A stretch of 64,000 nucleotides of DNA from JALOLV01 sp046295175 (GTDB lineage: Bacteria; Bacteroidota; Bacteroidia; Cytophagales; Spirosomataceae). The notes under the pieces are model-generated. The model was not told the origin of the DNA. It saw only the letters and a list, made by a program, of their open reading frames with translations, and searched no databases. The translations under genes and the position numbers were made by a program. Shown here in pieces: positions 52,875-61,721 of this stretch. How positions within the stretch are numbered: the first letter of the stretch is position 1; every line of letters starts with the position of its first letter. The stretch spans positions 186,001 through 250,000 of the forward strand of contig JBKBNY010000007.1 in the NCBI GenBank assembly GCA_046295175.1, written 5' to 3'.

Positions 52875-53423
52875 ATGAATTTAGAGTCGCCAAATATTAT
52901 TCTTGTTGATGAATCAGACCAAGAGATTGGATTCGGAGAAAAATTGATGGTACACCAAAAAGGACTGATGCACCGTGCTTTTTCGGTGCTGATTTTCAAT
53001 GAAAACAACGAATTACTGATTCACCAAAGAGCCAGCCATAAATACCACTCGGGAAGTTTATGGACGAATACTTGTTGCGGACACCCCAACGAAGGCGAAG
53101 CGATTGGCGATGCAGCTTACCGAAGACTCGGCGAAGAGATGGGCTTCAGAACCGAGCTGAAATTCCTCTATAAATTCCACTACATTGCTCATTTTGAGAA
53201 CGAGTTGACCGAAAACGAAATCGACCACGTTTTTGTGGGTTATTACAATGGCGATTTTGAGGTAAACCCCGAAGAGGTTTCGGATTATCGCTGGCAGAGT
53301 GTTGAAGAAATATCCGACGATGCCGAGCAAAATCCCGAAAATTATACGGTTTGGTTTAGGCTGATTCTTCAAAACCAATCCTTCAAAAATTTTGTAAATA
53401 CATTTCCAGAGCCAGTTTTTTGA
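52875..53423 (+). CDS. idi: Isopentenyl-diphosphate delta-isomerase, type I
   Basis: Interconverts IPP and DMAPP for isoprenoid synthesis. A 182-residue Nudix-fold enzyme started at 52875 (MNLESPNIILVDESDQEIG). SLWTNTCCGHPNEGE contains the catalytic Cys and metal-binding His, and ENEIDHVFVGYYNG the acidic residues (Glu in the NEIDH block). It is followed 15 bp later by a flavin reductase-like gene on the same strand, so the two are probably co-transcribed. Confidence 0.94.
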   Translation: MNLESPNIILVDESDQEIGFGEKLMVHQKGLMHRAFSVLIFNENNELLIHQRASHKYHSGSLWTNTCCGHPNEGEAIGDAAYRRLGEEMGFRTELKFLYKFHYIAHFENELTENEIDHVFVGYYNGDFEVNPEEVSDYRWQSVEEISDDAEQNPENYTVWFRLILQNQSFKNFVNTFPEPVF

Positions 53424-53438
53424 TTGTTGCGTGTGGCT

Positions 53439-53912
53439 ATGCCCAAATCTTTATTAAAACTCAAAAATTATGAGGTTCATTCTATCACGACCGTAAGTGG
53501 TGATAAGATGAATGCCAATATCGCTACGTGGATGATGCAAGTAGCAATGGGCGGTAAGATGGTCTGCGTGGCTCTCTACAAAGTAGATTATACCATCCAA
53601 TTAGTCCAGCAATCCAAAATACTGAATGTCAATCTTTTATCCACAAAACAAACTGGACTTATCCCCAAACTGGGGAGAAAATCGGGGCGAGATACTGATA
53701 AATTCAAAAACCTAAAATATGCCCTCGACGACCGTGGTTGTCCTTACCTGACCGAAGCCGTAGGGTATATTCAGTGTAAAGTTTTGCACTCGACCGATGC
53801 CGGCGACCACGAGTTATTTGTCTGTGAGGTAATCAAGCAAGTATCCCTAAACACCGATGAAACGGTGATGACCCACCATTTTTTGCGAGAAAAAGGATTG
53901 GTTCGGGGTTAG
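53439..53912 (+). CDS. Flavin reductase-like FMN-binding protein
   Basis: A 157-residue split-barrel flavin reductase domain. I use the ATG at 53439, since the upstream reading begins with TTG. NANIATWMMQVAMGGKMVCVALYKVDYTIQLVQQSKILNVNLLS is the FMN-binding pattern. Its physiological partner is unknown; it follows idi by 15 bp and its 3' end overlaps the convergent pbpC gene by 4 bp. Confidence 0.85.
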   Translation: MPKSLLKLKNYEVHSITTVSGDKMNANIATWMMQVAMGGKMVCVALYKVDYTIQLVQQSKILNVNLLSTKQTGLIPKLGRKSGRDTDKFKNLKYALDDRGCPYLTEAVGYIQCKVLHSTDAGDHELFVCEVIKQVSLNTDETVMTHHFLREKGLVRG

Positions 53913-56254
53913 TATTTGACCGTTATCCAAATATCGCTATTGCGGCCTTTATCATCTGTACATGATATTTTTTGGCGGCCAGCTTTCGGTGTAAAAAACA
54001 CTGGTTTTGTGGCTACTGACTTCGTAATTAACTGATTATCAACGTACCAGTAAACCTCCTTGACATCGTTACCTACCTGACAACTCAACTGCATTTGCTG
54101 CGGCTCATTTTTATCAATAAAATACTCGCTTCCGTCGTTTGGACTCACAATGACGGGGCTATTCGATGCCGTTCTGAAAATCCTTGTGCAGTTTGGGTTA
54201 TGTGGCGGAATCTTATCGTACGCAATCTGTTTAGATTCGTAAAAAGCTATCAATTCGGGGGCTAAATTGTTGTAAATCTTTTGTTTGTAGCCATCCACAG
54301 GCAAGCAAACCGTACAATAACTCATTGATTCTGAAAGATTTACGTAAACATTCTTAAGGTGCGTACACTTGCGTGTATGCGAGACACTCGTGATGTTGTA
54401 ATCCAGAATTTTATTGCTACAAAACTCATTGGGCAAATCGCCCGTTTCGGCACAAACCGCTCGGCGTTTGATTCCTTTGGGTTGCGTGAACCAATGCACC
54501 GACGAATTGTAATCTACCATATTGAAAACCTGAAAAAGCAAGGGCGTTGCAATCTCGGCTCCGCTCAGTTCGGGTACGCCCTCGCCCGAAAAATTACCAA
54601 CCCAAACCCCAATCGTATATTTTTTGTTGTAGCCGATGCTCCAAGCATCACGCTTGCCGAACGAAGTACCCGTTTTCCAAGCGATTTTGGGCAAATGGTA
54701 CGAATAATCAAAATTATTGGGCAAGTCGGGGCGTTTGATTTGAGCCAATATCTCGGTGATAAGATAGGTAGCTTCGGAAGAAATCAACCTCTCCCCCGAC
54801 CCCTCTCCAATAGAGAGGGGAGAATTGCGAGTATGGGTTAGGGTGGGGTTCTGTAGCTCCCCACCATTGGCAAATGCCGAATAAAGTCTTGTCATTTCTT
54901 CGAGCGTAACACCACAACCACCCAAAACAATCGAAAGTCCTAAATCTTTTTCTTGGAGTTTAATAGTCTGAAAATCAGCCTTTTTGAGTTGCTCAATCAA
55001 CGCTCCTTTGCCCAAATCTCGCAGTACTTTGACGGCCGGGATATTCAGCGAATTGGCCAAAGCAAATTCTACCGAAACCTTGCCATTGAATCTCCTATCA
55101 AAATTATCGGGTTCAAAACCATTAAAATTTGTCGATACGTCATTCACCATGTTTTTTGGAGTGATGATACCCTTATCAAAAGCCGTGGCGTAGAGCAATG
55201 GCTTTAAGGCACTTCCGGGCGAACGCACCGCCTGAACACCATCGACTTGTCCGCCATCAATGGCATTCTTGAAATCGGCCGAACCCACATACGCCTCAAT
55301 CTGCATGGTTTCGTTATTCAGAACCAGCACCGCTGCGTTGTGGATATTCATCGCACGAAGCCGATTGACGTAGTTTTGCACAATCTGCTCGGTGCGGGTC
55401 TGCACACCTCGATTGATACTCGCCCGAATGATGGGGATATTTGGATTTTCTTTTTTTAGACGAAGCGACAAATGCGGAGCCAATTTGGGGGCTTCGTGCC
55501 GAACGGCGTTGAGTGGCTCTCGGATAGCGTCTTCAATTTGCTGTTTATCAAATACTTTTGCAGACTCAAATCGCCGCAACCATTTGTTACGTTCTTGCAC
55601 CACCAAAGGGTTGCGACTACCCAAACGCAAACTCGTGGGGCGGTTGGGGATAATCGCCAGTGTGGTAACTTCGGCAAGGCTCAGTCTATCGGGCGATTTC
55701 TGAAAATATAGGTACGAAGCCGACTTAATGCCTTCGATATTGGAGCCATAAGGCACCAAATTGAGGTACATTTGCAGGATTTCGTCTTTTGAAAAACGCA
55801 ACTCCAACTGCATCGCTCGGGCGATTTCGGCGACTTTATTGAGATAGGTTCGTTGGTTGGGGTACAACATCCTGACCACCTGCATCGTGATGGTACTCGC
55901 CCCTGACGTACGCTTGCCCGAAGTCAGGTTTCGGAAAGCCGCCCTTGCAATTGCCAACGGATTTACACCAAAATGATAATAAAAATATTTGTCTTCTTTT
56001 TGCAAAACGGCCTTACGCAAAATCGGGTTTATTTCTTTTAACTCTACGTACATTCGCCATTTATCGTCTTTGGTCAGAAACGCGTGGAGTAGCTTACCCT
56101 CTGAGTCGGTTATGAGTGTAGAATATTCGACGTCGGTCTTGGGCGGAAAAACGAAATTTAGCACCATCAAAACAACAAAAACGCCCAAAAACCAGCGTAT
56201 CGAGCGGTATTTTAGGAATTTTTGGAGTAATTGAGTGTATTTGGATAAGGGCAT
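53909..56254 (-). CDS. pbpC: Penicillin-binding protein 1C
   Basis: A 781-residue bifunctional peptidoglycan synthase of the PBP1C type. Membrane helix about residues 18-36. GT51 domain with LQKEDKYFYYHFGVNP (catalytic Glu) and GASTITMQVVRMLYP. Transpeptidase with S348-A-L-K351, ANSLNIPAV and KTGTSFGKRDAWSIGYN. The C-terminal about 90 residues (SPVIVSPNDGSEYFI to WITVKY) are the BiPBP_C domain. At about residues 465-490 an in-frame insert contains a GC-rich palindrome (DNA 54800-54820). The gene is otherwise intact. Confidence 0.93.
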   Translation of the reverse strand: MPLSKYTQLLQKFLKYRSIRWFLGVFVVLMVLNFVFPPKTDVEYSTLITDSEGKLLHAFLTKDDKWRMYVELKEINPILRKAVLQKEDKYFYYHFGVNPLAIARAAFRNLTSGKRTSGASTITMQVVRMLYPNQRTYLNKVAEIARAMQLELRFSKDEILQMYLNLVPYGSNIEGIKSASYLYFQKSPDRLSLAEVTTLAIIPNRPTSLRLGSRNPLVVQERNKWLRRFESAKVFDKQQIEDAIREPLNAVRHEAPKLAPHLSLRLKKENPNIPIIRASINRGVQTRTEQIVQNYVNRLRAMNIHNAAVLVLNNETMQIEAYVGSADFKNAIDGGQVDGVQAVRSPGSALKPLLYATAFDKGIITPKNMVNDVSTNFNGFEPDNFDRRFNGKVSVEFALANSLNIPAVKVLRDLGKGALIEQLKKADFQTIKLQEKDLGLSIVLGGCGVTLEEMTRLYSAFANGGELQNPTLTHTRNSPLSIGEGSGERLISSEATYLITEILAQIKRPDLPNNFDYSYHLPKIAWKTGTSFGKRDAWSIGYNKKYTIGVWVGNFSGEGVPELSGAEIATPLLFQVFNMVDYNSSVHWFTQPKGIKRRAVCAETGDLPNEFCSNKILDYNITSVSHTRKCTHLKNVYVNLSESMSYCTVCLPVDGYKQKIYNNLAPELIAFYESKQIAYDKIPPHNPNCTRIFRTASNSPVIVSPNDGSEYFIDKNEPQQMQLSCQVGNDVKEVYWYVDNQLITKSVATKPVFFTPKAGRQKISCTDDKGRNSDIWITVKY
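54785..54854. repeat. Palindromic element carried in frame inside pbpC
   Basis: CCCCTCTC (54800-54807) and GAGAGGGG (54813-54820) form a perfect 8-bp stem with a 5-nt loop, inside a C-rich/G-rich stretch of about 70 bp. It is read as LTHTRNSPLSIGEGSGERL in PBP1C, a segment that looks foreign to the family. Comparable GC-rich repeats sit between genes in other Bacteroidota, as far as I recall. Confidence 0.6.
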
Positions 56255-56274
56255 TTAGGCTTGGTTAATATTAC

Positions 56275-59241
56275 TTAATATTTGTTATAGTTTTCTTCAA
56301 TGGCTCTCTTAATTTCCTCAAAATTATTTCTTGATAAATCTTCCTTTGTTTTTGAGTTGATATCATTTAGAAAATCTAAAAAATCGCCTAATTCTGAAGC
56401 TATTGCTTGTATTTTTTTAAACTTTTGTTGTTGTGAAGCACCAATTCGAGTAGCTTTCTTTAAAATTAAGCCTTCCCACTCTTTTTCAAGTCTTTCCCAA
56501 TAATCAATATAAAACTCTAAGACAGTTGGTTTATTCAAACTGATACTTTCAACTCTAATCGGATAAATTCGTTGTAACATTACTTCTTTATTAAGCTTTG
56601 AGTTTTTATAAATTTCGTAAAACTCATACATACAATTAATGGATTTTAAATAAGCATCACTAATAGCTACTACAATAAAATCCCCTTTACCGATTCTAAG
56701 CATAAAATCAGATATTGAACTTTTGTAACCTAAGTCTTGTCTATCAATAATAACTCTTTTGCCGTCGACTTTTAAGCTTTCATAAAGTTCTTTTACAATT
56801 TTCTCCCCACTTTTAGAATCTTCTGCTTTGTCCCATGCGTATGAGAAAAATATTTCAGGGGAATGTGTATTTTTGTTAGTTTTTCCCTTGATTATTAAAT
56901 CTGGTTCGATATTATTTACAGTTTTTTCAAAACCTATCGAATACAATAATTCTTCTATATTTAATTTTGAGTCACTTTCATTACAAGTTACATTTGTTCT
57001 ACCTTTTTCAATTAACAAAGTTATTAGTTGGTTATAATCAAATAGTGTTGGATTAGGGGAGTAGTTACAATCATTACAGTTACACGGTACTTTGATAATA
57101 GGAATAACTCCTCGATATTCATTGATAATACCCTCAATGGAATTTTTAATAATTGCTACTATCCCACTGGCATTTCTCCCTTTCGCTTTAATATGTATTT
57201 TGCGATAATGATATTCTTCTATTATTTGTGCTTGAGCATCATCATTCTTAAGTATTACAGCATTATTCCATACACTTTCATCAGTTAGAATCATTTTGCT
57301 TAATTCAGCACTAACTTGATTTACTATACCCCTTGGCATAAAATCAAAGTAATATTCTAAACGTAAATATGATTCTGTATTTTTCCACCTCTTTTCATCG
57401 GGTATTGATGATAAGCGTGCAGGTAGAATATAATCTTCTCTTCGATGTCTTTTTGGGAAAGCTATCTTAAATACTTCCAACATTAACCTTAATTCCAGCA
57501 CTTTACTTCTGTATGTCTTTTCATGCCAAATTCTATGGAAATCCATTTGAAAGATATTACCATTTTGAATTTGTATATTAATATCATCAATAATTTTATA
57601 CACTGCATTCATAGCCCATTCAGGTTTAAGAATGACTATTTTTTTTAATTCATCTTTATTGTAGTACCACAAAATTATACCTAAATCGTGCAAGAACTGA
57701 CCTAAATCAATTACATCTACCTCTTTACTAAAGGCATTCAAATCAACTTTTCTACAAAGTTCTGAAAATGTTTCAAATGAAATACAATCGCTTATTTTAG
57801 ACTCTTCAATCAATAATTCTCGGACCTTTACCCAGGATTTAGGAACAGCTTTGCCAATGTGGGGAAGTTCTATAATTTGTTGCTCAATAAACCGCTTTAA
57901 CTTATTTAAATCTCGAAAGTCAGTGGAATGTAGATTAACCCTATAAAAAGGCCTGCATAAGTTATATTCAGAATTAGTGTAGAATATACCTATATCTTCC
58001 CATGGTTTCTGATTACCATTGTCACAGTTTTGAACCAATATAATTGGGCTTTTACCCCCAAACTGATAAATAGTGGGTATCCAATAATCAAACTTATGGT
58101 CAGTAAAGCGAGTTGACGCCATTAATATGTAAACTGAGTTTTCAGTTAAAAAGAAACGATGCACGGGATAGTATACATCTTGTCCGCCAAAGTCCCAAAT
58201 ATGGGCTGCATAGTTCGTATTATTTTTATCCTTAAATTCCCAATCAAAAACCTTTATACCCCGTGTTCTATCTTCCCCATTTGGTAATGTTGCATTTTCA
58301 TCAACAATTTTTCGCTGAAGTGAAGTCTTTCCCGCTCCACCTTCACCAACTAATGTTAATTTAGCTTCATAAATAAAATCACTGCCCTCTTTATCAAGTC
58401 TCTTAAAGTACCTTATTACTCCCATCCTTCCAGAATTGACAATTTCTAAAGGCGGATTACTTAATGGATTTTGTGCTAAAGAAATAAAATTCACCTTACT
58501 GTAGTCAGATGTTGTATCTACATTAATTCCTAACTTTAATATTTTTTCTAATGGTTTAATATCTGAAATATGATTTTTTGATAAATTGATACATGTCAGA
58601 GATAACAAATTACTTAATGGTTTAATATCTGAAATTTGATTATTTCTTAATGTCAGTAATCTAATTTTCTTTAAATGTCTCAATGGTTCTATATTTGATA
58701 TTTTATTATCAATTAGATGTAGAGCTTCTAAATCTTCCACAAATGATATACTATCAATTTCTGAAATTTCATTTGCTGATAGGGAGAGTATATTTAATTC
58801 AGGTATTTTGCTCAAAAAAGAAATATCTCGAATTTTATTTTTAGAAAGGTTAAGAGACCATAATTGAGGCAGTTCGCAATCTATGTCATAAATAAAATTA
58901 TTTGAAGCATTAAAATACTTTAAATTGGTCAGTAGTTCTAAAAAAGTTAATTCTGAAAGACCAATATCTTCGCACTGAAGATTTATTAGATTGGGTAACA
59001 ATTTTAACTGTTCAAAAGCTCTTTTTAGGAAAACATTTTTTTTATTATTTTGGAAATTAATAGTTCTTTGTTTGTGTCCTGTTTTGTCTTCATAAAATCC
59101 CCCTAAGCTCAACTTTTCAATCCAATAACAATCAAATAACTCATCTGGTAAATAGTTTTTAATACCACAATAACCTAAATCTAAAAAAGGATTTCTAGTC
59201 CGTTTATTTTCTTCTATTAATTTTAGTGCAAGTTTAGACAT
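56275..59241 (-). CDS. LRR-Roc-COR-TIR protein (Roco family)
   Basis: A 988-residue multidomain protein. Leucine-rich repeats at about residues 85-262 with the INLSKNHISDIKPL type of unit. Roc GTPase at about residues 293-450: G1 is GEGGAGKTS (299-307), G3 IWDFGGQDVYYP, G4 region QNCDN. COR domain at about 455-770, including the VPCNCNDCNYSPNP cysteine segment typical of bacterial Roco proteins. TIR domain at about 794-930 (SPEIFFSYAWDKAE at the start), with the putative catalytic glutamate E873 in NCMYEF, and a helical tail. Markedly AT-rich codons compared with neighbours. Sensing through LRRs, a GTP switch and a TIR effector (NAD-consuming in known bacterial TIR systems) is inference. No immediate partner gene. 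Confidence 0.9.
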   Translation of the reverse strand: MSKLALKLIEENKRTRNPFLDLGYCGIKNYLPDELFDCYWIEKLSLGGFYEDKTGHKQRTINFQNNKKNVFLKRAFEQLKLLPNLINLQCEDIGLSELTFLELLTNLKYFNASNNFIYDIDCELPQLWSLNLSKNKIRDISFLSKIPELNILSLSANEISEIDSISFVEDLEALHLIDNKISNIEPLRHLKKIRLLTLRNNQISDIKPLSNLLSLTCINLSKNHISDIKPLEKILKLGINVDTTSDYSKVNFISLAQNPLSNPPLEIVNSGRMGVIRYFKRLDKEGSDFIYEAKLTLVGEGGAGKTSLQRKIVDENATLPNGEDRTRGIKVFDWEFKDKNNTNYAAHIWDFGGQDVYYPVHRFFLTENSVYILMASTRFTDHKFDYWIPTIYQFGGKSPIILVQNCDNGNQKPWEDIGIFYTNSEYNLCRPFYRVNLHSTDFRDLNKLKRFIEQQIIELPHIGKAVPKSWVKVRELLIEESKISDCISFETFSELCRKVDLNAFSKEVDVIDLGQFLHDLGIILWYYNKDELKKIVILKPEWAMNAVYKIIDDINIQIQNGNIFQMDFHRIWHEKTYRSKVLELRLMLEVFKIAFPKRHRREDYILPARLSSIPDEKRWKNTESYLRLEYYFDFMPRGIVNQVSAELSKMILTDESVWNNAVILKNDDAQAQIIEEYHYRKIHIKAKGRNASGIVAIIKNSIEGIINEYRGVIPIIKVPCNCNDCNYSPNPTLFDYNQLITLLIEKGRTNVTCNESDSKLNIEELLYSIGFEKTVNNIEPDLIIKGKTNKNTHSPEIFFSYAWDKAEDSKSGEKIVKELYESLKVDGKRVIIDRQDLGYKSSISDFMLRIGKGDFIVVAISDAYLKSINCMYEFYEIYKNSKLNKEVMLQRIYPIRVESISLNKPTVLEFYIDYWERLEKEWEGLILKKATRIGASQQQKFKKIQAIASELGDFLDFLNDINSKTKEDLSRNNFEEIKRAIEENYNKY

Positions 59242-59341
59242 TTTCTTATTTGAGCTATGTTTCCCATAAAAATAACCAAAATGCCATTTTGTATCAGTTG
59301 GGTGGCTTGTTTTTATTTTTCGGTCGCATTTCTTTTTTAGC

Positions 59342-59372
59342 TTGGCTTAGTTTTGTTTACTTCGTACTTTTG
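59342..59372 (+). promoter_or_regulatory. Promoter for kdsC
   Basis: TTG at 59342-59344, a 20-bp spacer and TACTTTTG at 59365-59372 match the Bacteroidota consensus. The ATG follows 22 bp after the -7 element. Confidence 0.6.
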
Positions 59373-59394
59373 AAATCAAACAAAACATTTTAGG

Positions 59395-59916
59395 ATGGAT
59401 TTAAAACTAAAATCTCGGCTACGCAAAATCAAAACCTTTGTTTTTGATGTAGATGGTGTAATGACCGATGGAACTATCATTGCCCTGCGTGGTGGCGAGA
59501 TGGCCCGCACTTTCAATGTAAAAGATGGCTACATGATGGGCATTGCGGTGCGTTTGGGCTACCGAATCGTGATTATTTCGGGGGCAAGAGAAGAGAGTGT
59601 CCGCGAACGCCTCACACCACTCGGCATAAAAGATATATTTTTGGGTGTAAAAACCGATAAAAAGTTGGAGGTTTTTGACCAATACCTCATTGATAACGAA
59701 CTCACCGCCGAAGAATGCCTTTTTATGGGCGATGACCTCCCCGACATCGAAATCATGCGAGACCGCAAAGTGCTGGCAACCTGCCCCGCCGATGCCGTAG
59801 AAGATATTCAGAAGGTTTGTGCTTATATTTCGCCTCGTTTGGGCGGCAAAACTTGCGTCCGAGACGTGATAGAGTTAGTCTTAAAAGAGCAAGGCAAGTG
59901 GATGAATATTTTGTAA
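59395..59916 (+). CDS. kdsC: 3-deoxy-D-manno-octulosonate 8-phosphate phosphatase
   Basis: A 173-residue HAD phosphatase that removes phosphate from KDO-8-P in lipopolysaccharide synthesis. DVDGVMTDG is the catalytic DxD motif (residues 18-26), VIISGARE supplies the motif II Ser, and FMGDDLPDIEIM the acidic motif III. It has no cap domain, as expected for KdsC. The divergent upstream gene is the Roco protein. Ends in the palindrome pair at 59925-59958. Confidence 0.92.
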   Translation: MDLKLKSRLRKIKTFVFDVDGVMTDGTIIALRGGEMARTFNVKDGYMMGIAVRLGYRIVIISGAREESVRERLTPLGIKDIFLGVKTDKKLEVFDQYLIDNELTAEECLFMGDDLPDIEIMRDRKVLATCPADAVEDIQKVCAYISPRLGGKTCVRDVIELVLKEQGKWMNIL

Positions 59917-59924
59917 GAAGCAAA

Positions 59925-59958
59925 ATTGCGGCACGTCAGACCTAAGCCGTGCCGCAAT
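59925..59958. repeat. REP-like perfect inverted pair (copy 5), probable terminator
   Basis: ATTGCGGCACG (59925-59935) and CGTGCCGCAAT (59948-59958) are perfect reverse complements 12 bp apart and are followed by Ts, between kdsC and the convergent propeller gene. The GGCACG core matches the REP family near 46 kb, but the first bases differ. Confidence 0.7.
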
Positions 59959-59963
59959 CGTTT

Positions 59964-61022
59964 TTAAATCCTTTGCAATTTTACGGGGTATGTCTTCTGC
60001 GAGTACCACTGCGGCACGTACACGTTTTCGTCTGAATCTACATAGACATCGTGTGGGTGCATAAATACGTTGGCAGGGTCATTTTTGTACTGCATTTCGA
60101 GCTGTCCGTTTTTATAGATTGGTTCGGAGCCTCCCGGGGTCGAAACCACCCTCATGTCTTTGTCAATCACCTGAATATAGCCTGAGTTGTTCCAGCCTAA
60201 ATCGCCGCTTCGGAAACTCGCCGCAAAGATGTAATCGCCGTGCAAAACGGGGCGACAAACAAACGAACCAGGGTAATGATAACGCTTGATAAACTTACCA
60301 TCGAGTGTAAAGCGTTTGAAACTACTATGCACACGGTCGGTGATGAGTAGAGTTGGGTTGGCTTTATCTCGTGTATCTACCAAGATACCGTGGCAACAGT
60401 TAAATTTATCGTCGGCGTACTCTTTTGACGAACCCCCAAAATGTCGAATATAACGCCCTTTTGAGTCAAACTGCGTGATGATATTTGAGCCATAACCGTC
60501 GGCTACGTAAATATCTCCATTGGCAGGATTCACAGCCGATTCGGTAGGTTTAAATCGGGTCGGAAACTGATAACCCGCCTCTTTAGGATAATCAATCTTC
60601 AGAATCTCGCGTCCTTTCAAATCGGTCTTGATTACTTGGTGGCGGTCGGTATCGCAGATGAGCAAAAACTGCTCGCCGCCTTCGTTGGCAAGTGTCAAGC
60701 CGTGTCCACCGATATAATCATGCCCCCACGAATCCAGTAGTTTTCCTGATTTGTCATAAATCAAGATATTGTTTCGGGTCTCGTTCGTAATCATTATCAG
60801 GCGGCCTTTGGCATCTTCGACCATCTCATGGCAGTCGTTCACTGGGTTTTTGCCTGCGTCGAGCATTCCCCAGCCCGCCACAACTTTGTAGCGGTGGCTA
60901 TTATGCCCAATGACGACATCCCCGATTTTGGGAGCTTTGGCATTTGCTTGATTGATAAGTCCTAAACCTGCGGCTACACCACTGGTTTTGAGGAAATTGC
61001 GGCGATTGATGTGTTCGTTCAT
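59964..61022 (-). CDS. Tat-exported beta-propeller (NHL-like) protein
   Basis: A 352-residue protein. N-terminal twin-arginine signal (NRRNFLKTSGVAAGLGLINQANA). The rest contains NHL-type repeats: GHGLTLANEGGEQFLLICDTDRHQVIKTDLKGR, PANGDIYVADGYGSNIITQFDSKGRYIRHFGG, HGILVDTRDKANPTLLITDRVHSSFKRFTLDGKFIKRY, HPHDVYVDSDENVYVPQW. Six repeats would make a six-bladed propeller. Related folds include peptidyl-amidating lyase-like enzymes; the activity is unknown. Confidence 0.82.
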   Translation of the reverse strand: MNEHINRRNFLKTSGVAAGLGLINQANAKAPKIGDVVIGHNSHRYKVVAGWGMLDAGKNPVNDCHEMVEDAKGRLIMITNETRNNILIYDKSGKLLDSWGHDYIGGHGLTLANEGGEQFLLICDTDRHQVIKTDLKGREILKIDYPKEAGYQFPTRFKPTESAVNPANGDIYVADGYGSNIITQFDSKGRYIRHFGGSSKEYADDKFNCCHGILVDTRDKANPTLLITDRVHSSFKRFTLDGKFIKRYHYPGSFVCRPVLHGDYIFAASFRSGDLGWNNSGYIQVIDKDMRVVSTPGGSEPIYKNGQLEMQYKNDPANVFMHPHDVYVDSDENVYVPQWYSQKTYPVKLQRI

Positions 61023-61043
61023 GAGGGTTGAATAATTTATGAA

Positions 61044-61508
61044 TTAATCTTTGTTGTCAAATTCGGTTATCAATTCGTTAAAAGCATTAATAACTTGTAG
61101 TTTGTGTGGGTTGGTTTCATCCAAAATAAGAGAGGTATATATGCTCGTTGAAATATCCTCAAACGAGTGGCCTATTTTAATAAAACGACCTTTATTGTAC
61201 CTCGAAAACCAATCATCAAACTTACGATTTCGAGCTTTTTCTCTTTTATCACTCAAATCGCAGGTGTAAATTACAATTTTATCTTCTGAGTCTATAAAAT
61301 CAAGAAAAATTGCAGCGATTGTGGCAGATGTAAGTCGGTCTTGAGGGGCATCGTTGGGGGCTTTGATGACCAGTTCGTACACATTATCTGCAAAAATCGG
61401 ATACTGATAGAAATAGTCAACTTTTACAAAAAATACATCATACACCACGGCATTATCGGTAAAGAAAATATAAGAATTGGGTTCGACCCCTCTAACGAAT
61501 CGGTACAT
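61044..61508 (-). CDS. DUF6169 family protein
   Basis: A 154-residue protein. IVIYTCDLSDKREKARNRKFDDWFSRYNKGRFIKI matches the DUF6169 pattern (Tyr-x-Cys-Asp followed by R-x3-F-x-x-WF), and the N-terminus (FTDNAVVYDVFFVKV) also fits. Function unknown. Its ATG (61508) abuts the stop codon of the 50-residue gene (TGAATG), so the two are translated together and both probably belong to the transcript of the McrB-like gene. It ends 21 bp before the propeller gene. Confidence 0.7.
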   Translation of the reverse strand: MYRFVRGVEPNSYIFFTDNAVVYDVFFVKVDYFYQYPIFADNVYELVIKAPNDAPQDRLTSATIAAIFLDFIDSEDKIVIYTCDLSDKREKARNRKFDDWFSRYNKGRFIKIGHSFEDISTSIYTSLILDETNPHKLQVINAFNELITEFDNKD

Positions 61509-61661
61509 TCATTTATTCTTTTGTTTGAGGTCTTCAATCAATGCCTTATACTCAATAGTTTCGGCTATTGTATCAGCTTTTTTCAGAATATTCAACTTAT
61601 TCTGATACAACTTTTGATGTAAATTATCCGACTTACTCTTTTTGGTTGCTACCACTGCCAT
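61509..61661 (-). CDS. Small 50-residue protein between McrB-like and DUF6169 genes
   Basis: ATG at 61661, stop at 61511-61509. The reading (MAVVATKKSKSDNLHQKLYQ and ending ALIEDLKQKNK) is charged and largely helical. It overlaps nothing, lies 60 bp after the McrB-like gene and touches the DUF6169 start. The tight joining makes it a likely real gene. It may be the partner of the DUF6169 protein, for example an antitoxin-like or adaptor peptide (inference). Confidence 0.7.
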   Translation of the reverse strand: MAVVATKKSKSDNLHQKLYQNKLNILKKADTIAETIEYKALIEDLKQKNK

Positions 61662-61721
61662 TGTGATATAGATTTTGTTTGAACAAATGTAAAAAACTTA
61701 CCTCATTGAATCAAAGCCATT

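Noticed and set aside
54800..54820. Palindrome in pbpC called as a frameshift or gene-disrupting insertion
   Set aside because: The reading frame continues through it and all downstream transpeptidase motifs are present.
54359..54841. Plus-strand ORF of 160 codons inside pbpC
   Set aside because: Antisense shadow of the PBP1C gene; PBP1C has full domain support, the shadow has none.
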